NCBI RefSeq assembly: GCF_003952505.1
Contig: NZ_CP034450.1
Location: 2,294,001-2,358,000 of the forward strand
DNA: 64,000 bases
Reading direction: 5' to 3'
DNA from: Mesorhizobium sp. M4B.F.Ca.ET.058.02.1.1
Lineage (GTDB): Bacteria > Pseudomonadota > Alphaproteobacteria > Rhizobiales > Rhizobiaceae
In this document: in pieces, positions 1-8,820 of the stretch
Layout: the number at the start of each line of letters is the position of its first letter
Position numbering within the stretch: position 1 is the first letter of the stretch
The notes under the pieces: model-generated
Told to the model about the DNA's origin: nothing
Seen by the model: the letters and a program-made list of their open reading frames with translations, nothing else
Databases searched by the model: none
Translations under genes and position numbers: made by a program

Positions 1-607
1 GAAAGAGTGCCACGCCCTTTTCAGGGGCTGCGACACCGTGGATGATACGGAACTCATTGCCGGAGAAGCCATTGGCCGCCATCGCTTCGTGGGCATAGGC
101 GACGTGCTCGCTGTCGCCTTCGATGCCGATCAGTTCGACGGCGAGTGCCCTGTTGCGGGCTGCAACCCCGGTATTGTTCAGCCAACACCCCCAGCCACAC
201 CCCAACTCCACCACACGGAAGCGTCCTGAAGCCAAATCAACGGCCCTGAGCGCTGCCGCCCATTCCGCAATGTCGGCATGCCAATTGGCAGGGATCGGTA
301 TCGGCTCGATGGTGCCGGCTTTGCCATCGAGAATGCCAGGGAAAAACCTAGGGGCAACTCTGACGCCGAGAAAGTTCGTGACGTAAGACGGATCCGCGGT
401 CAGAGCGTTCCGAGCGTGATTGTTGATAGTGCCGATGGCATCGAAGCTACAGTTGTAGTGAAAGAATACGCTACCTGGTCCCGGCTGCTCGGACGTTTGC
501 AACCGCTCGTTTTCCCGGCGCAGGATGTCGCGCTCCGCCAAAAGATTGTCCCGATCCTGCCACAACCTCTTGATCTGCGGTATCTTGAGTGCCGCGGCTT
601 TGAGCAT
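1..607 (-). CDS. SAM-dependent methyltransferase, FkbM-like (3' end cut by window edge)
   Basis: The frame opens at ATG 607 and runs off the left edge, so only the first ~202 residues are visible. It starts with a short charged helix (residues ~15-42, heptad-like, DRDNLLAERD) and then a Rossmann methyltransferase fold with the SAM-binding glycine motif VELGCGWGCW near residue 134 and an acidic strand end GIEGDSEH. This order resembles FkbM-type sugar or O-methyltransferases found in polysaccharide clusters. It is the last gene of a minus-strand run with the membrane protein at 634-1512, 26 bases upstream. The substrate cannot be read from sequence; a methyl modification of a glycan is inferred from context. 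Confidence 0.75.
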   Translation of the reverse strand, partial: MLKAAALKIPQIKRLWQDRDNLLAERDILRRENERLQTSEQPGPGSVFFHYNCSFDAIGTINNHARNALTADPSYVTNFLGVRVAPRFFPGILDGKAGTIEPIPIPANWHADIAEWAAALRAVDLASGRFRVVELGCGWGCWLNNTGVAARNRALAVELIGIEGDSEHVAYAHEAMAANGFSGNEFRIIHGVAAPEKGVALF

Positions 608-633
608 GTCGTCTCCCCTATTCAGTTGCGCCT

Positions 634-1512
634 TCAGCGTTGGTCATCAGCTATCCGACAAAATCTGCCGGCGATCAGTCCGCCGGAAAAGAAGAGAAGA
701 TCGCCGAGGATGGTGACCACCCGCCCGATCACCACCGCTAGCAGGATGACCGCACCGGAACCGAAGCCTCCAAGCAAAAACAGCAGAACCGCTTCCCTGA
801 CGCCGATACCGGCCGGCGCGCCCGGCGTCACCATGCCCAACAGCCACGCCAGCACATAGGCGCCGGCAATCGCCGGATGCAACCCGAATTCGCCGGAGCC
901 GCCAGCAAGATCAAAGACCAGGGCAAAAACCAAGCCCGAAAGCGCGAGAAAGGCGACATAGAAGATAGCCGCCATGCCAAAGTCCGGACCGGCAAAGGTG
1001 ACCAGCCAAAGCGCGCTGGCCATCGCCACGATGAAAGAGGTCCAGCCGAGCCATGCCGGTGCGCTGGGTGCGATCAGCGGTAGCACAAGCGGAAAAAAGA
1101 GGGCTCCGCCGATAGTGAGAAAGGCCAGTTCGTAGACAGTTGATTTGGCGAGCGGACCGTTGCCGATACCGGCAGCCACACCGATAGCCTGCCGACCCGC
1201 AAATTGGAAAATGTTACCGGGAACATATTTAGCGAATTGCGAGATCGCGTAGGCGTGAATCGCCCAAGATCGCGAAACCGGTGTCTGGAGATGGTGCAAC
1301 AGCTTCTGCCAGCCGAGAGCCAGCAACAGGTTCGACGCGCCATATAAACCAGCCAGGGCTGCAATTGCGAGATAGCCGCCGGCTCCCAGTCTTCGGAAAT
1401 CGATCTCACCGGCGTAGCCTTGAAGCCTGATCCCGACGAAGAGGACACCGGCCAATCCCAAGAGAGCTCCCGTGCGATTGAGCCAGGTCTTGGCGCCCGG
1501 GCCGAGCGCCAT
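634..1512 (-). CDS. Polytopic membrane protein, UPF0104 / LPG-synthase transmembrane-like
   Basis: About 290 residues, almost wholly hydrophobic, with 7-8 predicted membrane segments separated by short loops. The pattern QFAKYVPGN near residue 95 and GAPAGIGVREA near residue 235 match the lysylphosphatidylglycerol-synthase TM / UPF0104 family, which is often found next to dolichyl-phosphate-mannose-synthase type GT2 genes, as here. I prefer the start MALGPG at 1512, two bases after the stop of the upstream methyltransferase; a start at 1554 would overlap it by 40 bases. A role in lipid-linked sugar handling or flipping is an inference from family and neighbours. Confidence 0.75.
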   Translation of the reverse strand: MALGPGAKTWLNRTGALLGLAGVLFVGIRLQGYAGEIDFRRLGAGGYLAIAALAGLYGASNLLLALGWQKLLHHLQTPVSRSWAIHAYAISQFAKYVPGNIFQFAGRQAIGVAAGIGNGPLAKSTVYELAFLTIGGALFFPLVLPLIAPSAPAWLGWTSFIVAMASALWLVTFAGPDFGMAAIFYVAFLALSGLVFALVFDLAGGSGEFGLHPAIAGAYVLAWLLGMVTPGAPAGIGVREAVLLFLLGGFGSGAVILLAVVIGRVVTILGDLLFFSGGLIAGRFCRIADDQR

Positions 1513-1514
1513 CG

Positions 1515-2156
1515 TCAGCGCCTGTTCTTCGATTTGCAATGAAGCATGGTCCACGGCAGTGGCGACAGTGTCTCGGTGACATCGAAAAACTGCGACACCA
1601 GCGAGACGATGCCGCGCTGCGACCAGTGCTGTAGATGGCCGGGCGTGTTTCCCAAGGCCGAGACGTATTTGCCACGCGCGAGATTAAGCACGCGCCAAAG
1701 CGGCTCGCGGGGTACGCTGAGGATCAGGTCCGACCTGACGATACGCTGCAGCGCTAGCAACGCCTTCTGCGGCTCCTCGAGGTGCTCCATTACTTCGCAA
1801 CAGACGATGAGATCGGCGCTGTCGTGTTCTGGGGTCACATCATAAATGCTGCGAACCGTGAAACGCCCATGGTCCATACCCTGTCCGCGCGCGTTTTCCT
1901 TTGCCATACCGATAACTTGGGCAGAGAAATCGGTGCCTCGCGCATCGATGCCCTGCCCGAGCCAACGCATGATCCAGTAGCCTTCTCCACATCCGACCTC
2001 GTGGATGGTGGCGGGCCTTACCTTGGCCACCAGGCCGGACAACGCCCCTTCGAAGCCTTGCACCATCCGGCGGGCGATCGGGTTGCGCGTGCCGTATTTG
2101 TCATAGGTGTTGCCTATGACAATGCCATCCTCCGCCTGCCCGCCAGCTACCTTCAT
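1515..2156 (-). CDS. Class I SAM-dependent methyltransferase
   Basis: 213 residues from ATG 2156. The SAM-binding motif EVGCGEGYWI lies near residue 52, followed by GTDFSAQ (ribose-binding acidic end) and LIVCCEVMEHLEEP, the typical motif of Methyltransf_11/UbiG-like enzymes acting on small molecules or sugars. The start is chosen because it follows the GT2 stop (TAG, 2163-2161) by four bases and has the Shine-Dalgarno-like AGGATAG upstream; the longer frame from 2204 would overlap the GT2 gene. It is translationally coupled with GT2 upstream and the UPF0104-like protein downstream. The methyl acceptor is unknown. Confidence 0.8.
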   Translation of the reverse strand: MKVAGGQAEDGIVIGNTYDKYGTRNPIARRMVQGFEGALSGLVAKVRPATIHEVGCGEGYWIMRWLGQGIDARGTDFSAQVIGMAKENARGQGMDHGRFTVRSIYDVTPEHDSADLIVCCEVMEHLEEPQKALLALQRIVRSDLILSVPREPLWRVLNLARGKYVSALGNTPGHLQHWSQRGIVSLVSQFFDVTETLSPLPWTMLHCKSKNRR

Positions 2157-2160
2157 CTGC

Positions 2161-3189
2161 CTATCCTGCTTTCCTGCTGGACCGAGCCGCGGCGTAATTG
2201 CCATTCTCTCCCTGGGTCGCCCGCTGCGTATAGCGGATGTCCTCCAGCAGCTTGCGGTTGGCCGCTATCACATCGGCCAGGAAAGCGACGAGAAGGCACT
2301 GGAAGCCCATCGACATCAGCGCGCCCGCAAGGATCACCGACTGTATATGGCCGGTGCCCGTTCCGGTCAGGTAGAAATAGAGGAAGCGCAGGCCAATCAG
2401 GAAGCCAAGTCCGAAAAGCAGCGCTGCGGCAATGCCGAAGAAGCGGGCAGGCTGGTAGATGACGAAGATGCGCACGATGGTGAACATCGAACGCTTCAGA
2501 TAGGAAGGTATGCTCTTGACCAGCTTCGATGGCCTAAGATCGCCATTGACGCGGATCGGCACCGAGACCACGCGCATGTTCTTGCGGCCGGCCTGGATGA
2601 TGGTTTCCAGCGTGTAGGTGTAGTTGTTGAACACGATCAGGCGCTGGGCCGCGGTTCGCGAGATGGCGCGGAATCCGCTCGGCGCATCCTGAACGTCGGT
2701 GCCGCTGCTCACCCGAACCACCCAACTGCCAAGCTTTTGCAGCAACTTCTTGGCCGGAGAGAAATGTTCTATCTCCGAAATCGGCCGAGCGCCGATGACC
2801 ATGTCGGCGCGCTCCTGCAGGACCGGCAAGGTCAGGGCCGGAAGATCGGCGGCGTGATATTGATTGTCGGCATCCGTGTTGACGATGACATCGGCGCCTT
2901 GTGCCAGACAGGCCTCGATGCCGGTCATGAAGGCGGCGGCAAGGCCACGATTGCTGGTGTGACGGACGACATGGTCGACGCCGTTTTCCTCGGCAATCCT
3001 GACCGTTTCGTCGGTGCTACCATCATCGATGATCAACCATTCGACACTGTCGAAGCCTGTGACGGTCCGCGGCAGATCGCTCAGCGCTATCGCCAGTGTT
3101 TCTGCTTCGTTGTAACAAGGAATCTGGATGATCAGCTTTGGCAGCAGCTCGCCCTCGAAATCGGGAGGTTGACAGAGTGCATCTATCAT
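2161..3189 (-). CDS. Family 2 glycosyltransferase, DPM1/GtrB-like, with C-terminal membrane helices
   Basis: GT-A fold enzyme starting at LIIQIPCYNEAE, with the nucleotide-binding acidic strand LIIDDGSTD, the metal-binding NTDADNQY (DxD) and the acceptor-loop region SGFRAISR. Two or three hydrophobic segments follow (FFGIAAALLFGLGFLIG and ILAGALMSMGF), as in undecaprenyl-phosphate sugar transferases. It probably transfers a sugar from a nucleotide to a polyprenyl phosphate at the inner membrane. ATG 3189 gives a short leader before the domain; a GTG at 3222 is possible but lacks a clear ribosome site. It heads the minus-strand run and diverges from the GT4 gene at 3380. Confidence 0.85.
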   Translation of the reverse strand: MIDALCQPPDFEGELLPKLIIQIPCYNEAETLAIALSDLPRTVTGFDSVEWLIIDDGSTDETVRIAEENGVDHVVRHTSNRGLAAAFMTGIEACLAQGADVIVNTDADNQYHAADLPALTLPVLQERADMVIGARPISEIEHFSPAKKLLQKLGSWVVRVSSGTDVQDAPSGFRAISRTAAQRLIVFNNYTYTLETIIQAGRKNMRVVSVPIRVNGDLRPSKLVKSIPSYLKRSMFTIVRIFVIYQPARFFGIAAALLFGLGFLIGLRFLYFYLTGTGTGHIQSVILAGALMSMGFQCLLVAFLADVIAANRKLLEDIRYTQRATQGENGNYAAARSSRKAG

Positions 3190-3379
3190 CCTGAGGCTGA
3201 GGCGCAAGCAGTTTTCCCCCACCCGAGACTTGTCCTCCCGCTTCGTGTTGCCGAATTGGCGGGATGTCTGTTAGGGGCTAGTGTCGCGACCGTTCCGAGC
3301 AGGTCGCGCTTCCAATCGCCCGTCTGCTGCCCACGGCAATATCCGGATGCTTCGCTCAGTTCATTTCCGGGAGAAAAGA

Positions 3380-4504
3380 TTGAGAATCGGGGTCGATGGC
3401 AGGAACCTGGGATCGGCCACCGATGGCATCGGCAGGTTCGTCCACAGTTCGATCAAGGCCCTGTCGGCGCTCGGTGCCGAGGTCTTTGTCTACGCTCCCG
3501 GCCAGGTCAACCCCAGCTACGATATCCCGAGCGGCGTGGCCTTGCGGACCGCAGGGTTCAGGTCCCTCCCCGCCCGCGCGCTGTGGGGGCAAGCCATCCT
3601 GCCGTCCTTGGCCTCGCGCGACAGGGTGGATGTGTTCTGGGGGCCGGCTCACCGCTTGCCCCTCATCCTTGCCGAGCGGATCGCCCGTGTCGTCACCATC
3701 CACGATCTTGTCTGGGTGCACGCGCCGGAGACCATGCGCGCCCGGACCCGTATCGGCGAGCGCCTGCTGATGAAACCGGCATTGCGAAGAGCCGATAGGG
3801 TGGTGGCAGATTCGAACGCCACGGCTACCGCCTTGACGACGGAGTTCTCCTGGCTGCGGTCGCCGATCAGTACAGTCGCCCCCGGCACTACGTCGCTCCC
3901 CGCCCCGGGCGGCTTTTCAAGCCTGGAGCAGGTCGGCATCACCAGGCCTTACGCGCTTTTCGTCGGCACGCTCGAGCCGAGAAAGAACCTGGGCAGGCTG
4001 ATAGAGGCTTACAGCCTGCTGCCCGCCAGCGCCCGGTCTGCCTGCGACCTGGTCATCGTCGGCGGCAGTGGCTGGAAACAGACGAGCCTGGCCGACGACG
4101 TGCGCCGCGGCGGGCTCGAGATGAACGTCGTCTTCACCGGGTTCGTGGACGACGGGATGCTTGCAACGCTCTATGCGAATTGCCTTTTCCTGGCGATGCC
4201 GTCCCTCTATGAGGGTTTCGGCTTTCCGATTGTCGAGGCACAGTCATTCGGCAAAGCGGTCCTGACGTCCAACACATCCTCGATGCCGGAAGTCGCCGGC
4301 CACTGCGCCATTCTTGTCGATCCGAACGATCCCAGGGCGATCGCCGACGCGTTCGGCCGGCTTTGCAGTGATGCGCAATTGCGCCAGGCGATTGCGGCCG
4401 GGGCGCGCCGGAATGCCGAACGTTTCAGCTGGGAAAATCACGCCAGAGGCATGCTCGACATCTTTGAACAGGCCATCGGACAAAGACGAAGGACCGTGGC
4501 TTGA
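3380..4504 (+). CDS. Family 4 glycosyltransferase (GT-B), mannosyltransferase-like
   Basis: About 375 residues with a GT-B layout. The N-terminal half starts RIGVDGRNLG and carries GIGRFV; the C-terminal half has FVGTLEPRKN, LVIVGGSGW, VVFTGFV and the donor-site SLYEGFGFPIVEA (EX7E). This is typical of retaining GT4 enzymes using GDP- or UDP-sugars, WbdB/MtfB-like mannosyltransferases among them. The TTG at 3380 is preferred because GGGAGAA sits just upstream and the next gene also begins TTG-AGA; ATG 3347 is the alternative. Its stop overlaps the next start by four bases (TTGA), so the two are coupled. Confidence 0.85.
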   Translation: MRIGVDGRNLGSATDGIGRFVHSSIKALSALGAEVFVYAPGQVNPSYDIPSGVALRTAGFRSLPARALWGQAILPSLASRDRVDVFWGPAHRLPLILAERIARVVTIHDLVWVHAPETMRARTRIGERLLMKPALRRADRVVADSNATATALTTEFSWLRSPISTVAPGTTSLPAPGGFSSLEQVGITRPYALFVGTLEPRKNLGRLIEAYSLLPASARSACDLVIVGGSGWKQTSLADDVRRGGLEMNVVFTGFVDDGMLATLYANCLFLAMPSLYEGFGFPIVEAQSFGKAVLTSNTSSMPEVAGHCAILVDPNDPRAIADAFGRLCSDAQLRQAIAAGARRNAERFSWENHARGMLDIFEQAIGQRRRTVA

Positions 4505-5619
4505 GAGTCCTGCATTTTTTCAAAACCTACTGGCCGGACACTTTTGGCGGCGTCGAGCGGACGATCCATGCCGTCGCCCAAAGCACGTCCCGTCATGGCA
4601 TCGAAACGGAAGTGCTGTCGCTCAGCCGCACGCCCGACGAGGCGACGCGCCCCCTGGACGAACATATGACCACAAAGGCGAAGCTGGATTTCGAGCTGGC
4701 GTCGACGGGGTTCTCGCGCGAGGTTTTCCGCAAGTTCCGGGCTCTGTCGGCCAAGGCCGACCTGATCCACTATCACTTTCCATGGCCGCTCATGGACGTG
4801 GTGCATTTTCAGTCCCGCCACGGCAAGCCGGCGCTCGTCACCTACCATTCCGATATCGTCAAGCAGCGACTCATCCTGCCTTTCTACCGGCCTTTGATGA
4901 TGCGCTTCCTGGGCGATGTCGACGCCATCGTGGCGACATCCCCGGACTACCTGCGATCGAGCCCCATTCTTGCGGCATTCAGAGCCAAGACGAAGGTCAT
5001 TCCCATCGGCATCGACGAAGGCGCCTACCCCTCCCCTACAGATGCCGACAATGATTGGTGCCGGTCGACAATTCCGGGGCCGTTCGTGCTGTTCGTCGGC
5101 GTCCTGCGTTACTACAAGGGACTGGATGTCCTGATTGAGGCCGCCGGCCAAGTCCGTTGCAAGATCGTCATAGCCGGCTCGGGGCCCATTGAAGCGGAGC
5201 TCAGGCTGCAGGCCGAAACGCTGCGCTGCGACAACGTGATCTTCCTTGGCGAAGTGAGCGAGCCGCGCAAGATGGCGCTGCTCAACAATTGCCTTGGCTT
5301 CGTCTTTCCTTCGAACCAGAGGTCGGAGGCCTACGGGCTTTCGCTGGTCGAGGCGGCGATGCGCGGCAAGCCGATGGTCTCGTGCGAAATCGGAACGGGC
5401 ACGAGCTACGTCAATGAGGCCGGCACAACCGGGCTCGTCGTGCCGCCTTCAGATCCGGCCGGGCTTGCCGAGGCGATAAACCGGCTGATTGCCTCGCCGA
5501 CGGAGGCGGCGAGTTGGGGACGAGCCGCGCGCGACCGGTACGTGCGCCTCTTCACCGCCGACAGGATGGGGAAATCCTACGCCGAGCTCTACCGTCAGCT
5601 CGGCGGCCGCAAAGGCTGA
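4501..5619 (+). CDS. Family 4 glycosyltransferase (GT-B)
   Basis: 372 residues, initiated at TTG 4501 inside the stop of the preceding GT. The N-terminal domain has FFKTYWPDTFGGVE and the acceptor-side HYHFPWP and YHSDIVKQ. The C-terminal domain has LFVGVLRYYKGLD, IAGSGPIE and the donor motif SEAYGLSLVEA with the two glutamates of GT4 enzymes. YHSDI with the GGVE loop is common in rhamnosyl- and mannosyltransferases of O-antigen and exopolysaccharide clusters. With the divergent minus-strand set it forms a small sugar-assembly locus. Donor and acceptor cannot be named from sequence. Confidence 0.85.
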   Translation: MRVLHFFKTYWPDTFGGVERTIHAVAQSTSRHGIETEVLSLSRTPDEATRPLDEHMTTKAKLDFELASTGFSREVFRKFRALSAKADLIHYHFPWPLMDVVHFQSRHGKPALVTYHSDIVKQRLILPFYRPLMMRFLGDVDAIVATSPDYLRSSPILAAFRAKTKVIPIGIDEGAYPSPTDADNDWCRSTIPGPFVLFVGVLRYYKGLDVLIEAAGQVRCKIVIAGSGPIEAELRLQAETLRCDNVIFLGEVSEPRKMALLNNCLGFVFPSNQRSEAYGLSLVEAAMRGKPMVSCEIGTGTSYVNEAGTTGLVVPPSDPAGLAEAINRLIASPTEAASWGRAARDRYVRLFTADRMGKSYAELYRQLGGRKG

Positions 5620-5703
5620 GCTGAAGGCGGTTTCTCTAGAGGGGCTTGCGGGTCGATGTCCGTCGATATAGAACATAACGAGAACATTTTGGGGAGTTGC
5701 GTC

Positions 5704-6048
5704 ATGAAACTGACCGGGAAGCTCGACTATCTTGAACTGCCGGCAACCGGCGGCACGCTGGACAGCGTGAAAGCCTTCTACAGCGCCGCCCTCGGCTGGT
5801 CGTTCACCGACTATGGGCCGACCTATTCGGCCTTTGCCGAAGGAATTGACGGCGGTTTCCAGGCCGATGCCGGCGAAGCCGCCGCCAAACCGCTACCGGT
5901 GCTCTATTCGCACGCGCTGGAGGAAACGCTTGCCGCGGTCGAGAATGCCGGCGGCACCATCGTCAAGCCGATCCTCCCGTTTCCTGGAGGGCGGCGCTTC
6001 CATTTCGCGGATCCGGCGGGCAACGAGCTGGCGGTCTGGGGCGAGTAG
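5704..6048 (+). CDS. VOC-family protein (glyoxalase / bleomycin-resistance fold)
   Basis: 114 residues from ATG 5704, which has GGGGAG eight bases upstream; the longer frame from 5656 adds an unlikely leader. It shows a single vicinal-oxygen-chelate module: LDYLELPATG, a central FYSAALGWSFTDYGP helix-strand, and the closing GGRRFHFADPAGNELAVWGE with the metal-side glutamate. Two such modules normally pair, so it is expected to dimerise. Small single-module VOC proteins are functionally diverse and no substrate can be assigned. It lies downstream of the GT pair but has its own ribosome site and no obvious link to polysaccharide work. Confidence 0.85.
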   Translation: MKLTGKLDYLELPATGGTLDSVKAFYSAALGWSFTDYGPTYSAFAEGIDGGFQADAGEAAAKPLPVLYSHALEETLAAVENAGGTIVKPILPFPGGRRFHFADPAGNELAVWGE

Positions 6049-6224
6049 ACCGCAACCCGCGGCTTTTCAAGCCAAGCGTCGCGCACGACACTCATGCCCC
6101 AAACGCGCGACGGTCCGTGGCGGGAAACATGCGGCAAGATTACTTTGGACGCAGCCCGTCCAAGCATTGAGCTTTGCGGCGGCTCGTCCTATAAGGCCGC
6201 GCTCAGCGGGCACGTTGCGGCTGT

Positions 6225-6299
6225 TGGGGCGTCGCCAAGTGGTAAGGCATCGGTTTTTGGTACCGACATTCCCAGGTTCGAATCCTGGCGCCCCAGCCA
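6225..6299 (+). tRNA. tRNA-Gln (anticodon TTG)
   Basis: Complete class I cloverleaf: acceptor TGGGGCG pairs with CGCCCCA, the anticodon loop reads TTTTGGT giving TTG (Gln, CAA), the T-arm is CCCAGGTTCGAATCCTGG, followed by discriminator G and an encoded CCA at 6297-6299. Just downstream on the opposite strand lies the tail of a decayed serine recombinase, so this may mark one edge of an acquired region. Confidence 0.95.
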
Positions 6300-6304
6300 A
6301 ACAG

Positions 6305-6690
6305 GATGCTCTGTTGACAATTTGGCTCCTTTGGCTTTCCCGGTCGAAGCGTTGCAGTTGTTTCCGTAAGCAAATCAGATGGTTGTCGGAACACCGCGCG
6401 AACTTCCCTTCGTCACACGCGCAGTTCGACAGGTACCAAGCTTAGAAGCCGCTTCTTCTCGCGAGGAGCCTGCCGGGCGAACAGTTGCCGGGTATTGCGC
6501 GCCAGCGCCAGCAGGCGCACTCCATCCTCCGTGTATGATCCCTCGGCCTCGCCATGCCGTTCGATCTCGCGGAGCAAGCGCGTCTGTTCGAACCGCCACC
6601 AAGCTGAAATACGGTCGTAGAACGCGCCATCGATAACTTCCTGATCAGCACCTGGACCATCACGGGAGGTCTTCTGCAATGGCCGGCAAG
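6305..6690 (-). pseudogene. Remnant of a large serine recombinase (C-terminal tail)
   Basis: On the minus strand an open stretch contains YDRISAWWRFEQ, SYTEDGVRLLALA and REKKRLLSLV, which match the C-terminal coiled region of site-specific recombinases of the resolvase/invertase (serine) family. A TGA at 6413-6415 interrupts it. In the same frame beyond the stop the text continues VFRQPSDLLTET, the family's usual ending. The catalytic N-terminal resolvase domain and the zinc-ribbon are absent upstream. It is therefore a truncated, nonsense-mutated leftover of a mobile element. Recognition is from remembered family motifs, not a search. Confidence 0.65.
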
Positions 6691-6985
6691 CTGCGGTCGG
6701 GCCGATCGACGTCGAGCAAGCTTCGGCCAAAAATGAGCCAAGAAAGCAGCGTTGGTTGAATCGCTATTGCGTCAGTATCAGCGGCCGGGTCAGAATGTTG
6801 TGTGCCGAAGAGGGCTCCGCACTTTTCAACATTGGCTAACAGGCTGCGGCACTTCTGGCAGTGCGTAAGCATCTGGTCCGTCATTCAAAGAGGAGGCCGA
6901 TCAAGGAATAAGCAGCGTACAACTGGCTTTCCGCGAGCGGCTATTGTAGGTTGCGCGGTAATTTGGGGCAAACACGCGAAGCTTC

Positions 6986-7690
6986 ATGCAAACGCTGTTG
7001 CAGTTCATGCGCTCGCATCCCGTAGGGGGGACGTTGTCGAAGAACGGCTGGGGAAACAACGATTCCTTCGGTGTTTCCGCGAAAATCTACAAACCCCATT
7101 CGGTGATATGCCGCCAGGATGACACCGACGACACGGTATTCATCCTAAAATCAGGTTGGGCCATCCTTTACCGCGAACTGCTGGATGGAGAGCGGCAGAT
7201 CATCGACACTCCTCTCTGGGGGGACATTGTCGGTTTCCACTTCGTGGACGGACCCCGTTTCGCGTCATTGGCGTCCATAACCGAACTAGCTGTCTATGAA
7301 ATTTCCAGGAAAGCATTGGTCGATGCCGCCCTGTCTGAAGGTCGCTTCGGGAACAAGATCGCCTGCGCCCTGGCCCGGCTGAACGCCATCCTTGCCGAAC
7401 ATCTCGTGAATGTCGGACGACGGAACGCGATGAGCCGCACCGCCCATTTCCTGCTCGAGTTGGAGGAGAGGCTCTCGAAAGTTGGCCTGTCGGACCATGG
7501 AAGATATGAGTGTCCCCTTGCCCAGCACGAACTGGCGGACATCCTCGGAATGACCACCGTCCACGTCAACCGGACGTTGAGGGAACTTCGCAAGGCCGAT
7601 CTCGTCTCTTTCAAGGCAGGCCACGTAGAGGTGATCAATCGCAAGAAGCTGGTCGAGACGGCCGGATTCGACAAGGAGTACCTCAGGTAG
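6986..7690 (+). CDS. Crp/Fnr-family transcriptional regulator
   Basis: 234 residues. A cyclic-nucleotide-binding-like beta roll spans about residues 30-130 (KPHSVICRQDD, VFILKSGWAILYRE, PLWGDIVGFHF). A dimerisation helix follows, then a winged helix-turn-helix around residues 170-225 with LAQHELADILGMTTVHVNRTLREL, the HTH_Crp recognition signature. No N-terminal cysteine cluster of the FNR type is visible, so it is not an obvious Fe-S oxygen sensor. It stands alone upstream of a LuxR-type gene at the start of the regulatory block; target genes are unknown, though the neighbouring cluster is a reasonable guess. Confidence 0.9.
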   Translation: MQTLLQFMRSHPVGGTLSKNGWGNNDSFGVSAKIYKPHSVICRQDDTDDTVFILKSGWAILYRELLDGERQIIDTPLWGDIVGFHFVDGPRFASLASITELAVYEISRKALVDAALSEGRFGNKIACALARLNAILAEHLVNVGRRNAMSRTAHFLLELEERLSKVGLSDHGRYECPLAQHELADILGMTTVHVNRTLRELRKADLVSFKAGHVEVINRKKLVETAGFDKEYLR

Positions 7691-7905
7691 AAGTTGCCCT
7701 CCGGTGTCCGGTGCCGGGCGACGGCTTTCCGGACGCGAAATTTACCGAAAATTAACTTATGTTAGAGACCGCTCATAAATAGGCTATAAACTGCCCGAGC
7801 CGTTCTCGCTGTGGGGAAGCGAGGAAGGCGCCTAGCTGCTGCAATCAAGTCTCCAACTTTCACAAGGAGTTATGTAGGCCGCAAGGCTGCCAGTGTTGGG
7901 AAAGG

Positions 7906-8658
7906 GTGGGTAGTATGGGTGGCGTAACAGGACTGCACAATTACACCTCGGCCAATCAATCAGGAGTTCGATCAAGCGGAACCGAAAATGTCCATCGTAA
8001 GGAATGCCTCCTTATCCTAGATGGTAGAGCTTTGGACCGCGAATGTCTCGCATCGGCGCTCGTTGACCACGAACTCGGCATGGTGGTCGCCGCAATGGGT
8101 TCGATCGATCAATGGCGCGTGAAGAAGAGTTCGTTCCCTCCCCTTGTCGCCATACTCTTCAATCTTGGCGGCCGGAAGGCGACCGATCATGGCGTGGCAG
8201 ACGAGATCAGGCATATATCATCCGAGTTCAAATCAATCCCCGTCGTTATCCTGGCCGACAACGAAGACCTTGCACAGATACTGACGGCTCTCGAATGCGG
8301 CGCACGCGGCTACATTCCGACTTCGGTAGGGATCGACGTCTGCGTCGAGGCAATCAACCTCGCGGCAGTTGGAGGTATCTTCGTCCCGGCGAGCAGCGTC
8401 CTATCAATGCGGCATCTGATAGATCCAGGCAGTTGCGACAGGCAACCCTTGGCGGGATTGTTCACGCTCAGGCAGGCCGAGGTCGCGCAAGCGCTCCTGC
8501 ACGGCAAGGCGAACAAGATCATCGCCTACGAGCTGAACCTGCGCGAAAGCACCGTGAAGGTCCACATCCGAAATATCATGAAGAAGCTGAAGGCGGCCAA
8601 CCGCACCGAGGTCGCCTGCAAGGTCAAGGATCTCATTTGCGGAACGAACACTCGCTGA
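7906..8658 (+). CDS. NarL/LuxR-type response regulator with degenerate receiver
   Basis: 250 residues from GTG 7906, or 247 from ATG 7915. The N-terminal half folds like a receiver (ECLLILDGRALDRECL, IPVVILADNEDLAQ) but the phospho-acceptor position reads FNLGG (Asn87) and the conserved lysine loop is GYIPTSV. It is thus probably not phosphorylated in the usual way. The C-terminal GerE/LuxR helix-turn-helix is intact (LTLRQ-like FTLRQAEVAQALLHGKANK, LRESTVKVHIRNIMKKL). It resembles the second regulator at 9661-10473 in design. Its regulon is unknown. Confidence 0.88.
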   Translation: MGSMGGVTGLHNYTSANQSGVRSSGTENVHRKECLLILDGRALDRECLASALVDHELGMVVAAMGSIDQWRVKKSSFPPLVAILFNLGGRKATDHGVADEIRHISSEFKSIPVVILADNEDLAQILTALECGARGYIPTSVGIDVCVEAINLAAVGGIFVPASSVLSMRHLIDPGSCDRQPLAGLFTLRQAEVAQALLHGKANKIIAYELNLRESTVKVHIRNIMKKLKAANRTEVACKVKDLICGTNTR

Positions 8659-8820
8659 AAGTGATCCCAAGTAAGTTTCGCGGGACCTCCGTTGCGGTGA
8701 ATGGCATCGGAGGTGCCAGCCTCGCTTCGGCGCGGGTTCGACCGCAAGAAAGGAAGCGACCGGCTTCCTTTCCGAAAGCCAACCGGGATTTGGATTAACA
8801 GCCGCCCGTGGATCCGCCGA

